A stretch of 64,000 nucleotides of DNA from Frondihabitans sucicola (GCF_030296615.1 NZ_AP027732.1:1488001-1552000), one strand, 5' to 3'. Shown: positions 9,272-18,812, counted from the first letter of the stretch. Notes: a model not told the origin generated them from the letters alone. Translations and numbers: made by a program.

Positions 9272-10012
9272 TCAGCCGACCGCTTCGGCTGCGGCCTTGT
9301 CGATCGAGCGGCGGAGGGGCAGGTAGTGCGTCACCACGGCCTCCCGGTAGGCCTCGAGATCGCCGGCCTGAGCGGCCTCGAGCATCGCGCCGTGGGCGCG
9401 AGCGGTCTCGTCGATGTCTTCGGCCGGCGCGAGGCCGAGCTTCGGGTAGACGACGGTGTTGACCTCCCAGAGGGCCGTGACGAGCTGCCCGACGAGGGCG
9501 TTGTCGAGGAATCCGAGGAGCCGGGTGTGGAACGCCAGGTCTTCTTCCGCGAAGGGCTCTCGCGTGATCGCCTTCGCGTTCATCCGCTCGACCAGGCGCG
9601 CCAGTTCGGGGTCGGAACCGCCGGTGAGGGCTGCCACGATCTGGTCGGCCATGGCGAGGTCGAGCGCTTCGCGAACCTCGACGACCTCGCGCAGGGCGGT
9701 GAAGTCGTCGGCGGGGCGCAGGACTCCACGGAAGACGAGCCCTTCGACGAGCGGCGCGAGCGACAACTGCCCGACGTAGGTGCCGTGGCCGTGCCGCACT
9801 TCGACGATGTCGAGGGCCGCGAGGGTGCGGATCGCCTCGCGGACGCTCGAGCGACCGACGCCGAGCTCGGCGCAGATCTCGGCCTCGGTGGGCATGAGAT
9901 CGCCCGACCGCAGGCGTCTCGCGAGGATGAAGTCTTTGATCTGGTCGGTGACCGAACTTCGTTTCCGGGATGTTTCGGAAGTGAAAACTCCCTCGACCGG
10001 CAAAGCGTTCAT
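9272..10012 (-). CDS. GntR-family regulator with FCD effector domain
   Basis: A 246-aa FadR-subfamily regulator. The winged helix-turn-helix has LMPTEAEICAELGVGRSSVREAIRTL and the wing GHGTYVG. The all-helical FCD domain follows, with the metal-ligand pattern in DLAFHTRLL, ARAHGAML and VVTHYLPLR (three His plus an Asp). ATG 10012 follows GGGGA at a good distance; ATG 10018 is an alternative. It is divergent from the ABC-transporter operon, with operator copy 3 between them, and it follows the sialidase in the opposite sense to nanH uptake genes. NanR of enterobacteria is also a GntR/FCD protein, so a sialate sensor is plausible but not shown. Confidence 0.85.
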   Translation of the reverse strand: MNALPVEGVFTSETSRKRSSVTDQIKDFILARRLRSGDLMPTEAEICAELGVGRSSVREAIRTLAALDIVEVRHGHGTYVGQLSLAPLVEGLVFRGVLRPADDFTALREVVEVREALDLAMADQIVAALTGGSDPELARLVERMNAKAITREPFAEEDLAFHTRLLGFLDNALVGQLVTALWEVNTVVYPKLGLAPAEDIDETARAHGAMLEAAQAGDLEAYREAVVTHYLPLRRSIDKAAAEAVG

Positions 10013-10070
10013 TGACATTCCCCGTTGACCTTCCGCCGACTGTTGTACTACCTTCACGTTACCACGTAGG

Positions 10071-10088
10071 ACGTCTGACGTCCGATCT
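10071..10088. promoter_or_regulatory. Operator of the sialic-acid locus, degenerate copy 3
   Basis: ACGTCTGACGTCCGATCT matches the copy at 1875-1892 at 15 of 18 positions, including the GACGTCCGAT half. It lies 15 bp before the ATG of the substrate-binding protein, next to its ribosome site, where a bound repressor would block expression of the ABC operon. Confidence 0.6.
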
Positions 10089-10103
10089 CCAGGAAGGCAT
10101 TCC

Positions 10104-11707
10104 ATGTTCGAAGAGGCACTTCAGAAGAAGACTAGCCGTCGCGGTTTCTTGCAGGCGGCAGGCGCCGTGGGCATCGTCACGGCTCTGGCCGCGTGCAGCG
10201 GTCCGGCGTCCACGATCGGTTCCACCGCCGGATCGTCGAACGGCAAGATCGACAAGAACGGCACCATCCAGGCCGGGATCGCGTATCCGCTGTCGACCGG
10301 CTTCGACCCGATGACGACGACCGGTGCCGTGACCGTGGCCGCCAACTGGCACATCCTGGAAGGGCTCGTCGAGCTCGACCCGGTGACTCGCAAGGTCTAC
10401 CCGGCGCTCGCGAAGACCCTGCCGACCGTCGACGGGAAGACGATCCGGGCCACTCTGCGTGACGGCGCCGTGTTCCACGACGGCAGCACCGTCACCGCAG
10501 ACGACGTGGTCTTCTCGTTCCAGCGCGTCCTCGATCCTGCCAACGCCTCCCTGTACCTGACCTTCATCCCCTTCGTCGCCTCCGTCACGAAGGTCGACTC
10601 GACCACCGTCGAGATCGCCCTGAAGGAGCCGACGCCGCTGGCGCTCCAGCGCCTCTCGGTCGTCAAGATCGTGCCGAAGAAGGTCGTCACGGCCGATCCG
10701 AGCGCGTTCGACGCGCTCCCGACCGGAACCGGCCCCTACAAGATCACCAGCGCGACCGCCGACGACAAGATCACCTTCGTCCGCTTCGACGGCTACACCG
10801 GCCCCCGTCCGGCGCTGGCCGCCGCGATGACCTGGAACCTGCTGTCCGATGCCGCCGCTCGGGTCACCGCGGTTCGCTCGGGACGCGTCCAGGCCATCGA
10901 GGCCGTGCCCTACGTCGACGTCACGACCCTGGCCAAGAACGCCACGGTGCAGTCGGTGCAATCGTTCGGCCAGCTGTTCATGATGTTCAACTGCTCCCAG
11001 GCGCCCTTCGACGACAAGCGCGTGCGGCAGGCGTTCCTCTACGCGGTCGACTACACGAAACTCGTCGACACCGGCCTGCTCGGCCAAGCCGCGCCGGCGA
11101 CCAGCTACCTGCAGAAGCAGCACCCCTCATACCAGCGCGCGTCGACCGTGTACACGCACGACGTCGCCAAGGCCAAGAAGCTCCTCAAGGCCGCCGGCGT
11201 CGGCGACCTGAAGATCACCCTGCTCGCGACGAACACCGACTGGGTGCTGGACACCCTTCCGCTGATCAAGCAGGATCTCGCCGCGATCGGTGTCACCGCG
11301 ACCATCGACAGCGCAGAATCGGGCACCCAGTACAAGACCGTCGACGCCGGGAAATACACCGTGATGGTCGCCCCGGGCGACCCGTCGGTGTTCGGCAACG
11401 ACGCCGACCTCCTGCTGCGCTGGTGGTACGGCGCGGCGACGGTCTGGCCCGCCGGCCGTTTCCGCTGGGCGAATTCCCCGAGTTCGGCACGCTCACCGGT
11501 CTTCTCGACGACGCTCTCGCCACGACGAGCGAGTCCACGCGGAAGAAGCTCTGGGGCCAGGCCTTCGACCTCATCTCCGAGAACGTGCCGATCTACCCGC
11601 TGGTCCACCGCAAGCTGCCGACCGCGTGGAAGTCGGACTCGCTGAAGAACTTCAAGCCGGTGTCGTTCACCGGCCTGTCCTTCCTCGACACGGCCCGACT
11701 GGCGTAG
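10104..11707 (+). CDS. ABC transporter substrate-binding lipoprotein, SBP_bac_5 (oligopeptide) family (frame broken at 11476-11479)
   Basis: About 534 aa. The N-terminus combines a twin-arginine motif (SRRGFLQAAG) with a lipobox (ALAAC), so it is a Tat-exported lipoprotein. The body is a DppA/OppA-type binding protein, with GLVELDPVTRKVYPALA and FHDGSTVTADDVVFSFQR typical of the family. Near the end the frame breaks in a CCCC run; one more C restores RWANSPEFGTLTGLLDDAL. AGGAAGG precedes the ATG. It heads a complete operon (two permease domains, two ATPases, NanA-like lyase). Dpp-like systems import peptides, but the SatABCD sialate importer of Haemophilus ducreyi is of this class, so sialic acid is a reasonable candidate substrate. 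Confidence 0.85.
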
Positions 11708-11709
11708 CC

Positions 11710-12663
11710 GTGGTCGCATTCCTCCGCCTGGCAGGGCGGCGCCTCGCCGTCCTGCCGATCCTGGTCCTGGGAATCACGGCCCTGGTCTTCTTCGTGATGC
11801 AGCTCGCTCCGGGCGACCCCGCCATCAACGCGCTCGGCGAGAGCTCCTCCCAGGCGGCACGCGCCCTGTACCGGGCGTCGCACGGCCTCGACCAGCCGGT
11901 GTTCCTGCAGTACCTGCGGTTCCTCGGCGGCCTGTTCCACGGCAGCCTCGGGTCGACCGTGCCGCCGTCGAACCCGGTCATCGGGCTCATCGCGACCGCG
12001 TTCCCGCTCACGCTGCAGCTCACCTTCCTGGGCCTCGTCATCGCCGTCGTCGTCAGCCTCGCCCTCGGCGTGACCGGTGCGCTTTACCGCGACCGCTGGC
12101 CCGACCAGCTCATCCGCATCGTGTCGATCGCCGGCATCGCGATCCCGTCGTTCTGGCTCGCGATCCTGCTCATCCAGAACTTCGCCCTGGACGTCGCGTG
12201 GTTCCCGACCGGCGGTTACGTCAACCCGGGCACCTCGCTCTCCGGCTGGCTGCGGACCATGCTGCTTCCCGCGATCGCTCTCGGGCTGCCCGTGGCCGCG
12301 TCGCTCACCCGGGTCATCCGATCGGCCATGGTCGAAGAGCTGGATCGCGACTACGTGCGAACCGCCATCGGCAGCGGCGTGCCGCGCTCCGTGGTGATCG
12401 GACGCAACGTGCTGAGGAACGCCCTCATCACACCCGTCACGGTGCTGGGGCTGCGCGTCGGCTACCTGCTGGGAGGAGCCGTCGTGATCGAGGTCATCTT
12501 CGACCTGCCCGGCATGGGGAAGCTCATCCTGAACGGCGTGACCAACAACGACACCAACCTCGTCCAGGGCGTCACGCTCACCATCGCCCTCGCCTTCGTG
12601 CTGGTCAACATCGCCGTCGACCTGCTCTACCTGCTCATCAACCCCAGAATCCGGACGGTCTAG
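11710..12663 (+). CDS. ABC transporter permease, DppB type
   Basis: 317 aa with six predicted membrane segments. It has the DppB N-terminus (RLAVLPILVLGITALVFFVMQLAPGDPA) and the EAA-like loop DYVRTAIGSGVPRSVVIGRNVLRNA near residue 215. The GTG start is two bases after the stop of the binding protein, indicating translational coupling. It forms the translocation pore with the permease half of the next gene. Frame intact. Confidence 0.88.
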   Translation: MVAFLRLAGRRLAVLPILVLGITALVFFVMQLAPGDPAINALGESSSQAARALYRASHGLDQPVFLQYLRFLGGLFHGSLGSTVPPSNPVIGLIATAFPLTLQLTFLGLVIAVVVSLALGVTGALYRDRWPDQLIRIVSIAGIAIPSFWLAILLIQNFALDVAWFPTGGYVNPGTSLSGWLRTMLLPAIALGLPVAASLTRVIRSAMVEELDRDYVRTAIGSGVPRSVVIGRNVLRNALITPVTVLGLRVGYLLGGAVVIEVIFDLPGMGKLILNGVTNNDTNLVQGVTLTIALAFVLVNIAVDLLYLLINPRIRTV

Positions 12664-12666
12664 ACG

Positions 12667-14636
12667 ATGCGTCGTTCCCTCACCGCACGACTCGCGGCAC
12701 CCGGCCGTCGCCTCGGCGCCCTTCCCCTCGGCTCCAAGGTGGCCCTCGGCTTCTTCCTCGTCATCGTGGTGGCAGCCCTGGCCGCCCCGGTCATCGCCCC
12801 CTACGACCCGCTCGCGTCGGGCATCCCGGCGCAGGCGCCTTCCTCGGCGCACCTGTTCGGCACCGACCGCGTCGGTCGCGACGAGTTCTCGCGACTCGTC
12901 TACGGAGCCCGGTACTCGCTCGCCATCGGCCTGGGGGCGACGGTGCTCGCCCTGCTCGTCGGCAGCGTCGTCGGCGCCATCACCGCCACGGCGCCGCGTG
13001 CGATCAGCGAGACGGTCATGCGCCTCCTCGACATCGTCATGTCGTTCCCCGGCATCGCCCTGGCCGTCGTCTTCGTGGCGGTCTTCGGCAAGTCGCTGCC
13101 GGTGCTCATCGCCACGATCGCGTTCCTCTACGTCCCTCAGATCGCTCGCGTCGTCCGGGCCAACGTCCTCTCGCAGATCGGCGAGGACTACGTCTCGGCG
13201 GAGCGGGTGCTGGGCGCGCGCATGAGCTACGTCCTCGCGCGGCACGTCGCCAGGAACTGCGCCGCACCCGTCATGGTGTTCGTGACGGTCCTGGTCGCGG
13301 ACGCGATCGTCTTCGAGGCGAGCCTGTCGTTCATCGGGGCGGGAGTGCAGGATCCTGCGCCCTCCTGGGGAAACGTCATCTCGTCCGGGCGCGACCTCCT
13401 GCTGAGCGGCAGCTGGTGGGCGACCTTCTTCCCCGGCGTGCTGATCCTGCTCACCGTCCTCGCGCTCAACATCCTGGCCGAAGGGCTCACCGACGCCATG
13501 GTGTCGACGGCGCCCGCTTCCGCGACCCGCGCCGTGAAGCGCGCGGAGGAGGAGGTCGTTCCGGCGGCGCTCGCCGAGGCCGCGAAGGGACTCGACCAGC
13601 ACCTCGAGCGCCTGCGCGTGGCCGAGAACGCTCGCCACGACCGCCTGGTCCTCGCGGACGCCACCGCGGCACCCCTGCTCGAGGTCGAGCACCTCAGCAT
13701 CCGCTTCCCCGATCAACACGGCGACGTGGCCCTGGTGGACGACGTCAGCTTCTCGGTCCGACCGGGCGAGACCATGGCGCTGGTCGGCGAGTCCGGGTGC
13801 GGGAAGAGCATCACGAGCCTCGCGATCATGGGCCTGCTGCCGAGATCCGCCGTCGTGACCGGATCGATCCGGTTCGGCGGTCGTGACCTCCAGGCGATGC
13901 CCTGGAAGGAGCGGCAGAAGCTGCTCGGTCACGACATGTCGATGGTCTACCAGGACGCCCTCAGCTCCTTGAACCCGTCCATGCTCATCCGCTCACAGCT
14001 CGCGCAGCTCCTGCGGCGGGGCGGGACGCGGACAGCCGAGGAGCTCCTCCACCTGGTCGGACTCGATCCGGCGCGAGTGCTCTCCAGCTACCCGCATGAG
14101 CTCTCGGGGGACAGCGGCAGCGCGTCCTGATCGCCATGGCCCTGACGCGCGACCCGCAACTGGTCGTCGCCGACGAGCCGACCACCGCGCTGGACGTCAC
14201 CGTCCAGGCGCAGGTCATCGCCCTGCTCAACGACCTGCGCGACAAGCTCGGGTTCGCCATGGTCTTCGTCAGCCACGACCTGGCCCTCGTCGCCGAGCTC
14301 TCGCACCGGATCACGGTGATGTACGCCGGCCAGGTGGTGGAGTCCGCTCCGACCGGCGAGCTCCTGACCGACCCGCGGCACGAGTACACGCGCGGTCTGC
14401 TGGGCTCCGTGCTGTCCATCGAGGACGGCTCGGAGCGGCTCCACCAGATCCCCGGCACGGTGCCGTCGCCCCGCGACTTCGCCACCGGCGACCGCTTCGC
14501 CGCGCGCTCGCAGTCCGGGGCCGCGCGGCGGGCGGAACGACCCGCCTTCCGGCGCCTGCCCGGCACCGACCACTACGTGGCCCTGCACGACGCAGCCGAC
14601 GCGACGCCGCCCCTCGCCCTGGAGGATGCCCGATGA
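12667..14636 (+). CDS. Fused DppC-type permease and DppD-type ATPase (frame broken in G5 at 14106-14110)
   Basis: Residues 1-285 form a DppC-like permease (FGTDRVGRDEFSRLVYGARYSL; EAA loop DYVSAERVLGARMSYVLARHV). After a charged linker, residues from about 340 form an ABC ATPase with Walker A GESGCGKSITS, Q-loop YQDALSSLNPS, signature LSGGQRQR, Walker B VVADEPTTALD and the H-loop VSHDL, plus the peptide-transporter C-terminal tail. The signature reads SGDSGSAS in the given sequence; one more G in GGGGG restores LSGGQRQR exactly, which makes a homopolymer error very likely. Full length would be about 656 aa. Permease-ATPase fusions of this kind are known in actinobacteria. Confidence 0.87.
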
Positions 14637-15442
14637 ACACGACCGAGGAGATCCTGCGCCTCGACGACATCCACGTCGTCCACACGGCCCGGACCGGCAC
14701 GCTGTTCCGCCGGGACCGCGTGCACGCCGTCGCCGGCGTCAGCGTGGCCGTCCGCCGCGGCGAGACGATCGGGATCGTCGGCGAGTCCGGCTGCGGCAAG
14801 TCGACGCTGGCGCGAGTGATGGTGGGGCTCCAGGAGCCCACCTCCGGCACGGTCACGTTCAAGGGCGACGACATCCGTCGACGCTCTCGGGCCGTGGCCA
14901 AGCGTTCCGGACGCGCGGTCTCGATCGTGTTCCAGGATCCCGCGACCGCCCTGAACCCGCGGATGACCATTCGCGACACGCTCCTGGATCCACTCGACGT
15001 CCACGGCGTCGGAACCCGGGCACAGCGTCGGGCCCGCGTCGTCGAACTCCTCGACCTCGTCGGCCTCCCCGCGTCGGCGGCCGACGTGCTGCCGAGGCAG
15101 GTCTCCGGCGGTCAGCGCCAGCGGGTCGCCATCGCGCGGGCGCTGGCTCTGGAGCCGGAGCTGATCGTCGCCGACGAGCCGACCAGCGCGCTCGACGTCT
15201 CGGTGCGGGCTCAGATCCTCAACCTCCTCACCGACCTCAAGGAGCGGCTCGACCTGGGGATGGTCTTCATCTCGCACGACATCCAGACGGTGCGCTACGT
15301 CTCGGACCGGATCCTCGTCATGAACGCGGGCCGGATCGTCGAGGAGGGAGCGGCGGAGCAGGTCTTCGACTCTCCCTCCCAGGAGTACACGCGCACCCTG
15401 CTCGGCGCCGCGCCGACCCTTCTCTCCCATCACACGAACTAA
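14633..15442 (+). CDS. ABC transporter ATP-binding protein, DppF type
   Basis: 269 aa with an intact frame. It shows Walker A GESGCGKSTLARV, Q-loop FQDPATALNPRMT, signature VSGGQRQRVAIARAL, Walker B LIVADEPTSALD and H-loop ISHDIQTVRY. The ATG overlaps the stop of the fused gene by 4 bp. It is the second ATPase of the oligopeptide-type importer encoded from 10104. The last residues lack a long Cys-containing tail of the kind found in some Dpp ATPases. Confidence 0.88.
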   Translation: MNTTEEILRLDDIHVVHTARTGTLFRRDRVHAVAGVSVAVRRGETIGIVGESGCGKSTLARVMVGLQEPTSGTVTFKGDDIRRRSRAVAKRSGRAVSIVFQDPATALNPRMTIRDTLLDPLDVHGVGTRAQRRARVVELLDLVGLPASAADVLPRQVSGGQRQRVAIARALALEPELIVADEPTSALDVSVRAQILNLLTDLKERLDLGMVFISHDIQTVRYVSDRILVMNAGRIVEEGAAEQVFDSPSQEYTRTLLGAAPTLLSHHTN

Positions 15443-15450
15443 GGAGCACC

Positions 15451-16386
15451 ATGTCCGTCCCTCTCCCCACCGGCGGGGTCATTCCGCCCCTCGTCACTCC
15501 GCGCACGTCCGACGGAGCCCTCGACCTCGCAGCCCTCGAGGACGTGGTCGAGCACCTCGTGGCGGGCGGCGTGAGCGGCCTGTTCGTCCTCGGCTCCTCG
15601 GGCGAAGTCGCGTTCCTCTCGGACGCCGACCGCGAGGTGATCCTGCGCGAGACCGTTCGGGTGTCGGCGGGTCGTGTTCCGGTGCTCGCCGGGGTGAACG
15701 ACATGTCGACGGCGCGCGTCATCGAGCAGATCCGCCTCGCCGAGCGCGCCGGCGTCGACGCTCTCGTCGCCACGGCACCCTTCTACGTGTTGCCCAGCGA
15801 CCGCGAGATCGAGGAGCACTTCCGTCTGCTCGCCGCTTCGACGCCGCTCCCGATCTACGCGTACGACGTGCCCGTGCGAGTGCATCGCAAGCTCTCACCC
15901 GAGCTGCTCGTGCGCCTCGGCCTCGACGGGGTCATCGCCGGGGTCAAGGACTCCAGCGGCGACGACGTGTCGTTCCGCCGCCTCGTGGCGCAGAACCGTG
16001 CGGCGGGAAAGCCGCTGGTGCTCTTCACCGGCCACGAGGTCGTCGTCGACGGGGCCCTCCTGGCCGGAGCCGACGGCGTGGTCCCCGGCCTCGGGAACGT
16101 CGACCCGCGCCGCTACGTCGACCTGGTCGCGGCAGCCCGCGCCGACGACTGGGCGACCGCACGCCGGCTCCAGGAGGAGCTGAACGAGCTGTTCGAGATC
16201 GTGTTCCAGGCGCAGGGCGTCGGCGGTGAGGCTGCCGGCCTCGGCGCGTTCAAGACCGCGCTGGTCGAGCTCGGCATCATCGGTTCCAACCGCATGTCCG
16301 CCCCGGTGCCGAGTCTGTCCGGCGACGCGGCCGACCGGATCCGCGAGATCGTCGCGCGTTCGGCCGTGCCCGTCGCCGCTCGGTAG
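15451..16386 (+). CDS. nanA: N-acetylneuraminate lyase-like DapA-family aldolase (copy 2)
   Basis: 311 aa and a clear paralogue of the protein at 3425, sharing GLFVLGS(T/S)GEVAFL, VATAPFY, K(D)SSGDD and GADGVVPGLGNVDP. Tyr138 (YAYDVPV) and Schiff-base Lys166 (GVKDSSGDD) are present. AAGGAG lies just before the ATG, 8 bp after the dppF-like stop, so it is co-transcribed with the ABC importer. Having one lyase with each transport system suggests two related substrates, for example Neu5Ac and another sialic or 2-keto acid. Which lyase does which cannot be read from sequence. Confidence 0.78.
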   Translation: MSVPLPTGGVIPPLVTPRTSDGALDLAALEDVVEHLVAGGVSGLFVLGSSGEVAFLSDADREVILRETVRVSAGRVPVLAGVNDMSTARVIEQIRLAERAGVDALVATAPFYVLPSDREIEEHFRLLAASTPLPIYAYDVPVRVHRKLSPELLVRLGLDGVIAGVKDSSGDDVSFRRLVAQNRAAGKPLVLFTGHEVVVDGALLAGADGVVPGLGNVDPRRYVDLVAAARADDWATARRLQEELNELFEIVFQAQGVGGEAAGLGAFKTALVELGIIGSNRMSAPVPSLSGDAADRIREIVARSAVPVAAR

Positions 16387-16406
16387 GCGGCTGCGCGCCG
16401 CGGTCG

Positions 16407-16790
16407 CTAGCGACCTGCGACCGCCCACGAGCCCTCCTCGGACGACTCCTTGAAGTCGAGGAGGGCCTCGCCGTGCTGCCGCGCCCACTCGGTCAGGATC
16501 GCGATCGGCTCTTCGAGCGTGCGGCCGAGGTCGGTGAGGCTGTACTCGACGCGCGGCGGAGCCTCCGCGAAGGCGCGGCGCTCGACGAGCCCGTAGGACT
16601 GCAGGTGTCGAAGCGTCTGCGTGAGCACCTTGCGCGAGATCCCGCCGATCAGGTCGACGAGTTCACCGTGGCGACGGGGGCCCTCGCCGAGCCCGAAGAG
16701 CACGACGACGGCCCACTTGTCGGAGATGACCTCGATCGCGAGTCGCGAGGGGCAGTCGGCAAGGAACACGGTTCCCGCGGTCAGCGTCAT
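16407..16790 (-). CDS. HxlR-family winged-helix regulator
   Basis: 127 aa, a typical HxlR size. The conserved Cys in ADCPSRLAIEVISDKWAVVVLFGL is present (redox sensing in some relatives such as HypR/QorR), followed by RHGELVDLIGGISRKVLTQTLRHL (recognition helix) and wing RVEYSLTDLG. It is divergent from an alpha/beta hydrolase gene at 16878, and the 87-bp gap between them is the likely target. Confidence 0.85.
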   Translation of the reverse strand: MTLTAGTVFLADCPSRLAIEVISDKWAVVVLFGLGEGPRRHGELVDLIGGISRKVLTQTLRHLQSYGLVERRAFAEAPPRVEYSLTDLGRTLEEPIAILTEWARQHGEALLDFKESSEEGSWAVAGR

Positions 16791-16820
16791 GCCCTCAGGC
16801 TAACCGCGCCGAGAGGTACC

Positions 16821-16840
16821 GATCGGTTCCTATCGGCTCC
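16821..16840. promoter_or_regulatory. Possible operator between HxlR and hydrolase genes
   Basis: Two tandem 10-bp units, GATCGGTTCC and TATCGGCTCC, follow an ACCGATCGGT palindrome in the divergent gap. Their position suits control of both genes by the HxlR protein. This rests on pattern and position only. Confidence 0.35.
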
Positions 16841-16877
16841 GTAGCGTCGGAGTCCCGACCCCGAAAGGAACGCCGCC

Positions 16878-17615
16878 ATGCCCGCGACATCCCCGTCCCC
16901 CTTCGTCCTCGTCCACGGCGCGTGGCACGACAGCTCCGCGTGGAAGCGCGTCGTGCCCCTCCTCGAAGCTTCCGGGCACCGGGTATTCACCCCCGACCTC
17001 ACCGGCCACGGCGCGAAGTCGGCGCTGCTCGGGCCCGAGGTCGGGTTGGAGACCCACGTCGGGGACGTCCTCGACGTGATCCTCGCCGAGGACCTCACGG
17101 ACGTCGTCCTCGTCGGACACAGCTACGCCGGGATGGTCGTCTCCACCGTGGCCAACGAGGTTCCCGAGCGGATCGCGAATCTCGTCTACCTCGACGCCAT
17201 GGTGCCGGACGACGGCGAGACCGCCGCGGACGTCCTGCCCGTGACGAGTCTGATGATCGAGGCCGCCTCCGCGTCGGACGAGCCGTGGCGGATCCCGCCC
17301 CTGCCCGAGTCGCCTGCGCCGGCCGGTCTGTTCGGGGTCACCGACCCGGAGGACCTCGCCTGGCTCCGGACGACACTCGGTGACGAGTCGGTGCTCTGCT
17401 ATCAGCAGCCGGCCCGGCTGGACAACCCGGCCCTCGAGGGAGTCGCCCGAAGCTACATCCAGTGCGTCGACAACGTGCCCGCCGGTATCGTGCGGCGGCC
17501 CGTCCCGGCTCAGCCGAACGGTGACCCTGCCGTCGTCCACGAGCTGCGGAGCGGGCACGACTGCATGATCACCGTGCCGAACGAGCTGGTAGGGATCCTG
17601 CTCTCGCTCACCTGA
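16878..17615 (+). CDS. Alpha/beta-hydrolase fold protein
   Basis: 245 aa. It begins FVLVHGAWHDSSAW (oxyanion HG motif), has the nucleophile elbow GHSYAG near residue 80 and an acidic residue after strand 6. The catalytic His is in SGHDCMI near residue 230. This is the small esterase/EstC type often annotated as salicylate esterase-like. AAAGGA precedes the ATG. It is divergent from an HxlR regulator that probably controls it. Its 3' end overlaps the convergent permease gene by 8 bp. The substrate is unknown. Confidence 0.82.
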   Translation: MPATSPSPFVLVHGAWHDSSAWKRVVPLLEASGHRVFTPDLTGHGAKSALLGPEVGLETHVGDVLDVILAEDLTDVVLVGHSYAGMVVSTVANEVPERIANLVYLDAMVPDDGETAADVLPVTSLMIEAASASDEPWRIPPLPESPAPAGLFGVTDPEDLAWLRTTLGDESVLCYQQPARLDNPALEGVARSYIQCVDNVPAGIVRRPVPAQPNGDPAVVHELRSGHDCMITVPNELVGILLSLT

Positions 17616-18666
17616 GCTCCTGCCTCGGGATCACCACTTCTCGCACGATGAGCAGGATCGCCGCCGCGATGGGCACCGCGATGAGCGCGCCGAGGACACC
17701 CAGCAGCGTTCCGCCGACCAGGGCCGCGATCACGACGAGGGCGCCGGGCACCTTGACCGCCCGCCGCATCACCCGCGGGGCGAGGAGGTATGCCTCCAGC
17801 TGCATATAGACCAGGTACCAGATGGCGAGGACGATCCACGTGACCGGGTGACCTGGCACAAGAAGGACCTCCGCGAGGACGATGACGACCGCCGCCGACA
17901 CCGTTCCCACCAGGGGGATCAGCGCGCCGAGGAACGCCAGGAAGGCGAAGAACGCCGGGAGCTGCGACCCGGTCAGCGTCAGGACGATGAAGCTCAGGAC
18001 GCCGTTCAGGAGCGCGAGAGCCACCTGACCGAGGACGTATCTGCCGACCGACTGGCTGATCTCCTCGGAGAGGCGCTGGAACTCCTTCCGGCTCGATGCG
18101 GGAACCAGGGAGTAGAGCCCGCGTTTCATGCTGCGGAGCGACGCCATGAAGTAGAGGGTCAGGATCAGGACGACGATCGTTCCGGCGACGCCGTTGCCGA
18201 TCGCGACGCCGACGGCCAGGAGCCCGCCGCCGATCGAGGCGAGGTTCTTCGGGTCGGTCACGAACGAAACGGCCCCGTCGATGGCGCTCTGCACGTTGAA
18301 CGCCGACTTCGGGACGAGCGACTGGATGTTGTCGATGATCTTCTGCGACGTGGTGCTCTGCACGTAGTGGGTCAGGTTCGCGATGAGCGTGCTGGTCTGG
18401 TCGATGATCGTCGGCACGATGGCCAGGACGATGCCCGCGACGGCCAGGAGGACGACGAGGGTGACGATCGTGACCGCGATCGGGCGGTTCAGCCTGCGGC
18501 GCTCGAGCCAGACGACGAGCGGGTCGAGCCCGAGGGCGAGGAAGAGCGCGATCCCGATGTAGGTGACGACGGTGGACAGCTGGCCGAGCGCCGCTCCGAT
18601 CGCGATGGCGGTCAGGGCGCCGAGGCCGCCGAACAGGCCGAGCCGGTAGGCGTTGTGGATTCTCAT
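17608..18666 (-). CDS. AI-2E family membrane protein (UPF0118/PerM type)
   Basis: 352 aa with about eight membrane segments. It shows the family features GLDPLVVWLERRRLNRPIAV near residue 45, an amphipathic extracellular segment around residues 95-135, and the C-terminal conserved block FLGALIPLVGTVSAAVVIVLAE with MQLEAYLLAPRVM. Members act as transporters, some of autoinducer-2, others Na+/H+ antiporters, so the substrate is unassigned. GAGG stands a few bases before ATG 18666. It is followed downstream by the convergent hydrolase. Confidence 0.82.
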   Translation of the reverse strand: MRIHNAYRLGLFGGLGALTAIAIGAALGQLSTVVTYIGIALFLALGLDPLVVWLERRRLNRPIAVTIVTLVVLLAVAGIVLAIVPTIIDQTSTLIANLTHYVQSTTSQKIIDNIQSLVPKSAFNVQSAIDGAVSFVTDPKNLASIGGGLLAVGVAIGNGVAGTIVVLILTLYFMASLRSMKRGLYSLVPASSRKEFQRLSEEISQSVGRYVLGQVALALLNGVLSFIVLTLTGSQLPAFFAFLAFLGALIPLVGTVSAAVVIVLAEVLLVPGHPVTWIVLAIWYLVYMQLEAYLLAPRVMRRAVKVPGALVVIAALVGGTLLGVLGALIAVPIAAAILLIVREVVIPRQELR

Positions 18667-18812
18667 GGGGCCTCACCGGTTCGGGGACGCGCGAGCGGTG
18701 CGCACGCTCGAAACTACCCAGATCGCGACGCTCGCGCCCGCAGGTCGACGCGATCCGGCCAGCGCGTCGGCGATCTCCGCGACCGTCCCGGTCTCGCCGA
18801 GGGGACTCGGCG
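18667..18812. other. Gap of 146 bp between the AI-2E gene and the MFS gene
   Basis: I see no convincing gene here. It should contain the promoter of the AI-2E gene (minus strand), but I could not pick a clear -35/-10 pair. Both flanking genes are on the minus strand. Confidence 0.4.

Noticed and set aside
9272..10012. Naming the GntR/FCD protein NanR
   Set aside because: The family fits, but its target is unproven and a LacI protein competes for the same operators.
11593..13932. A 779-residue open frame on the minus strand
   Set aside because: It is antisense to the ABC permease genes and has the same low-complexity Asp/Arg/Gly composition as other shadows.
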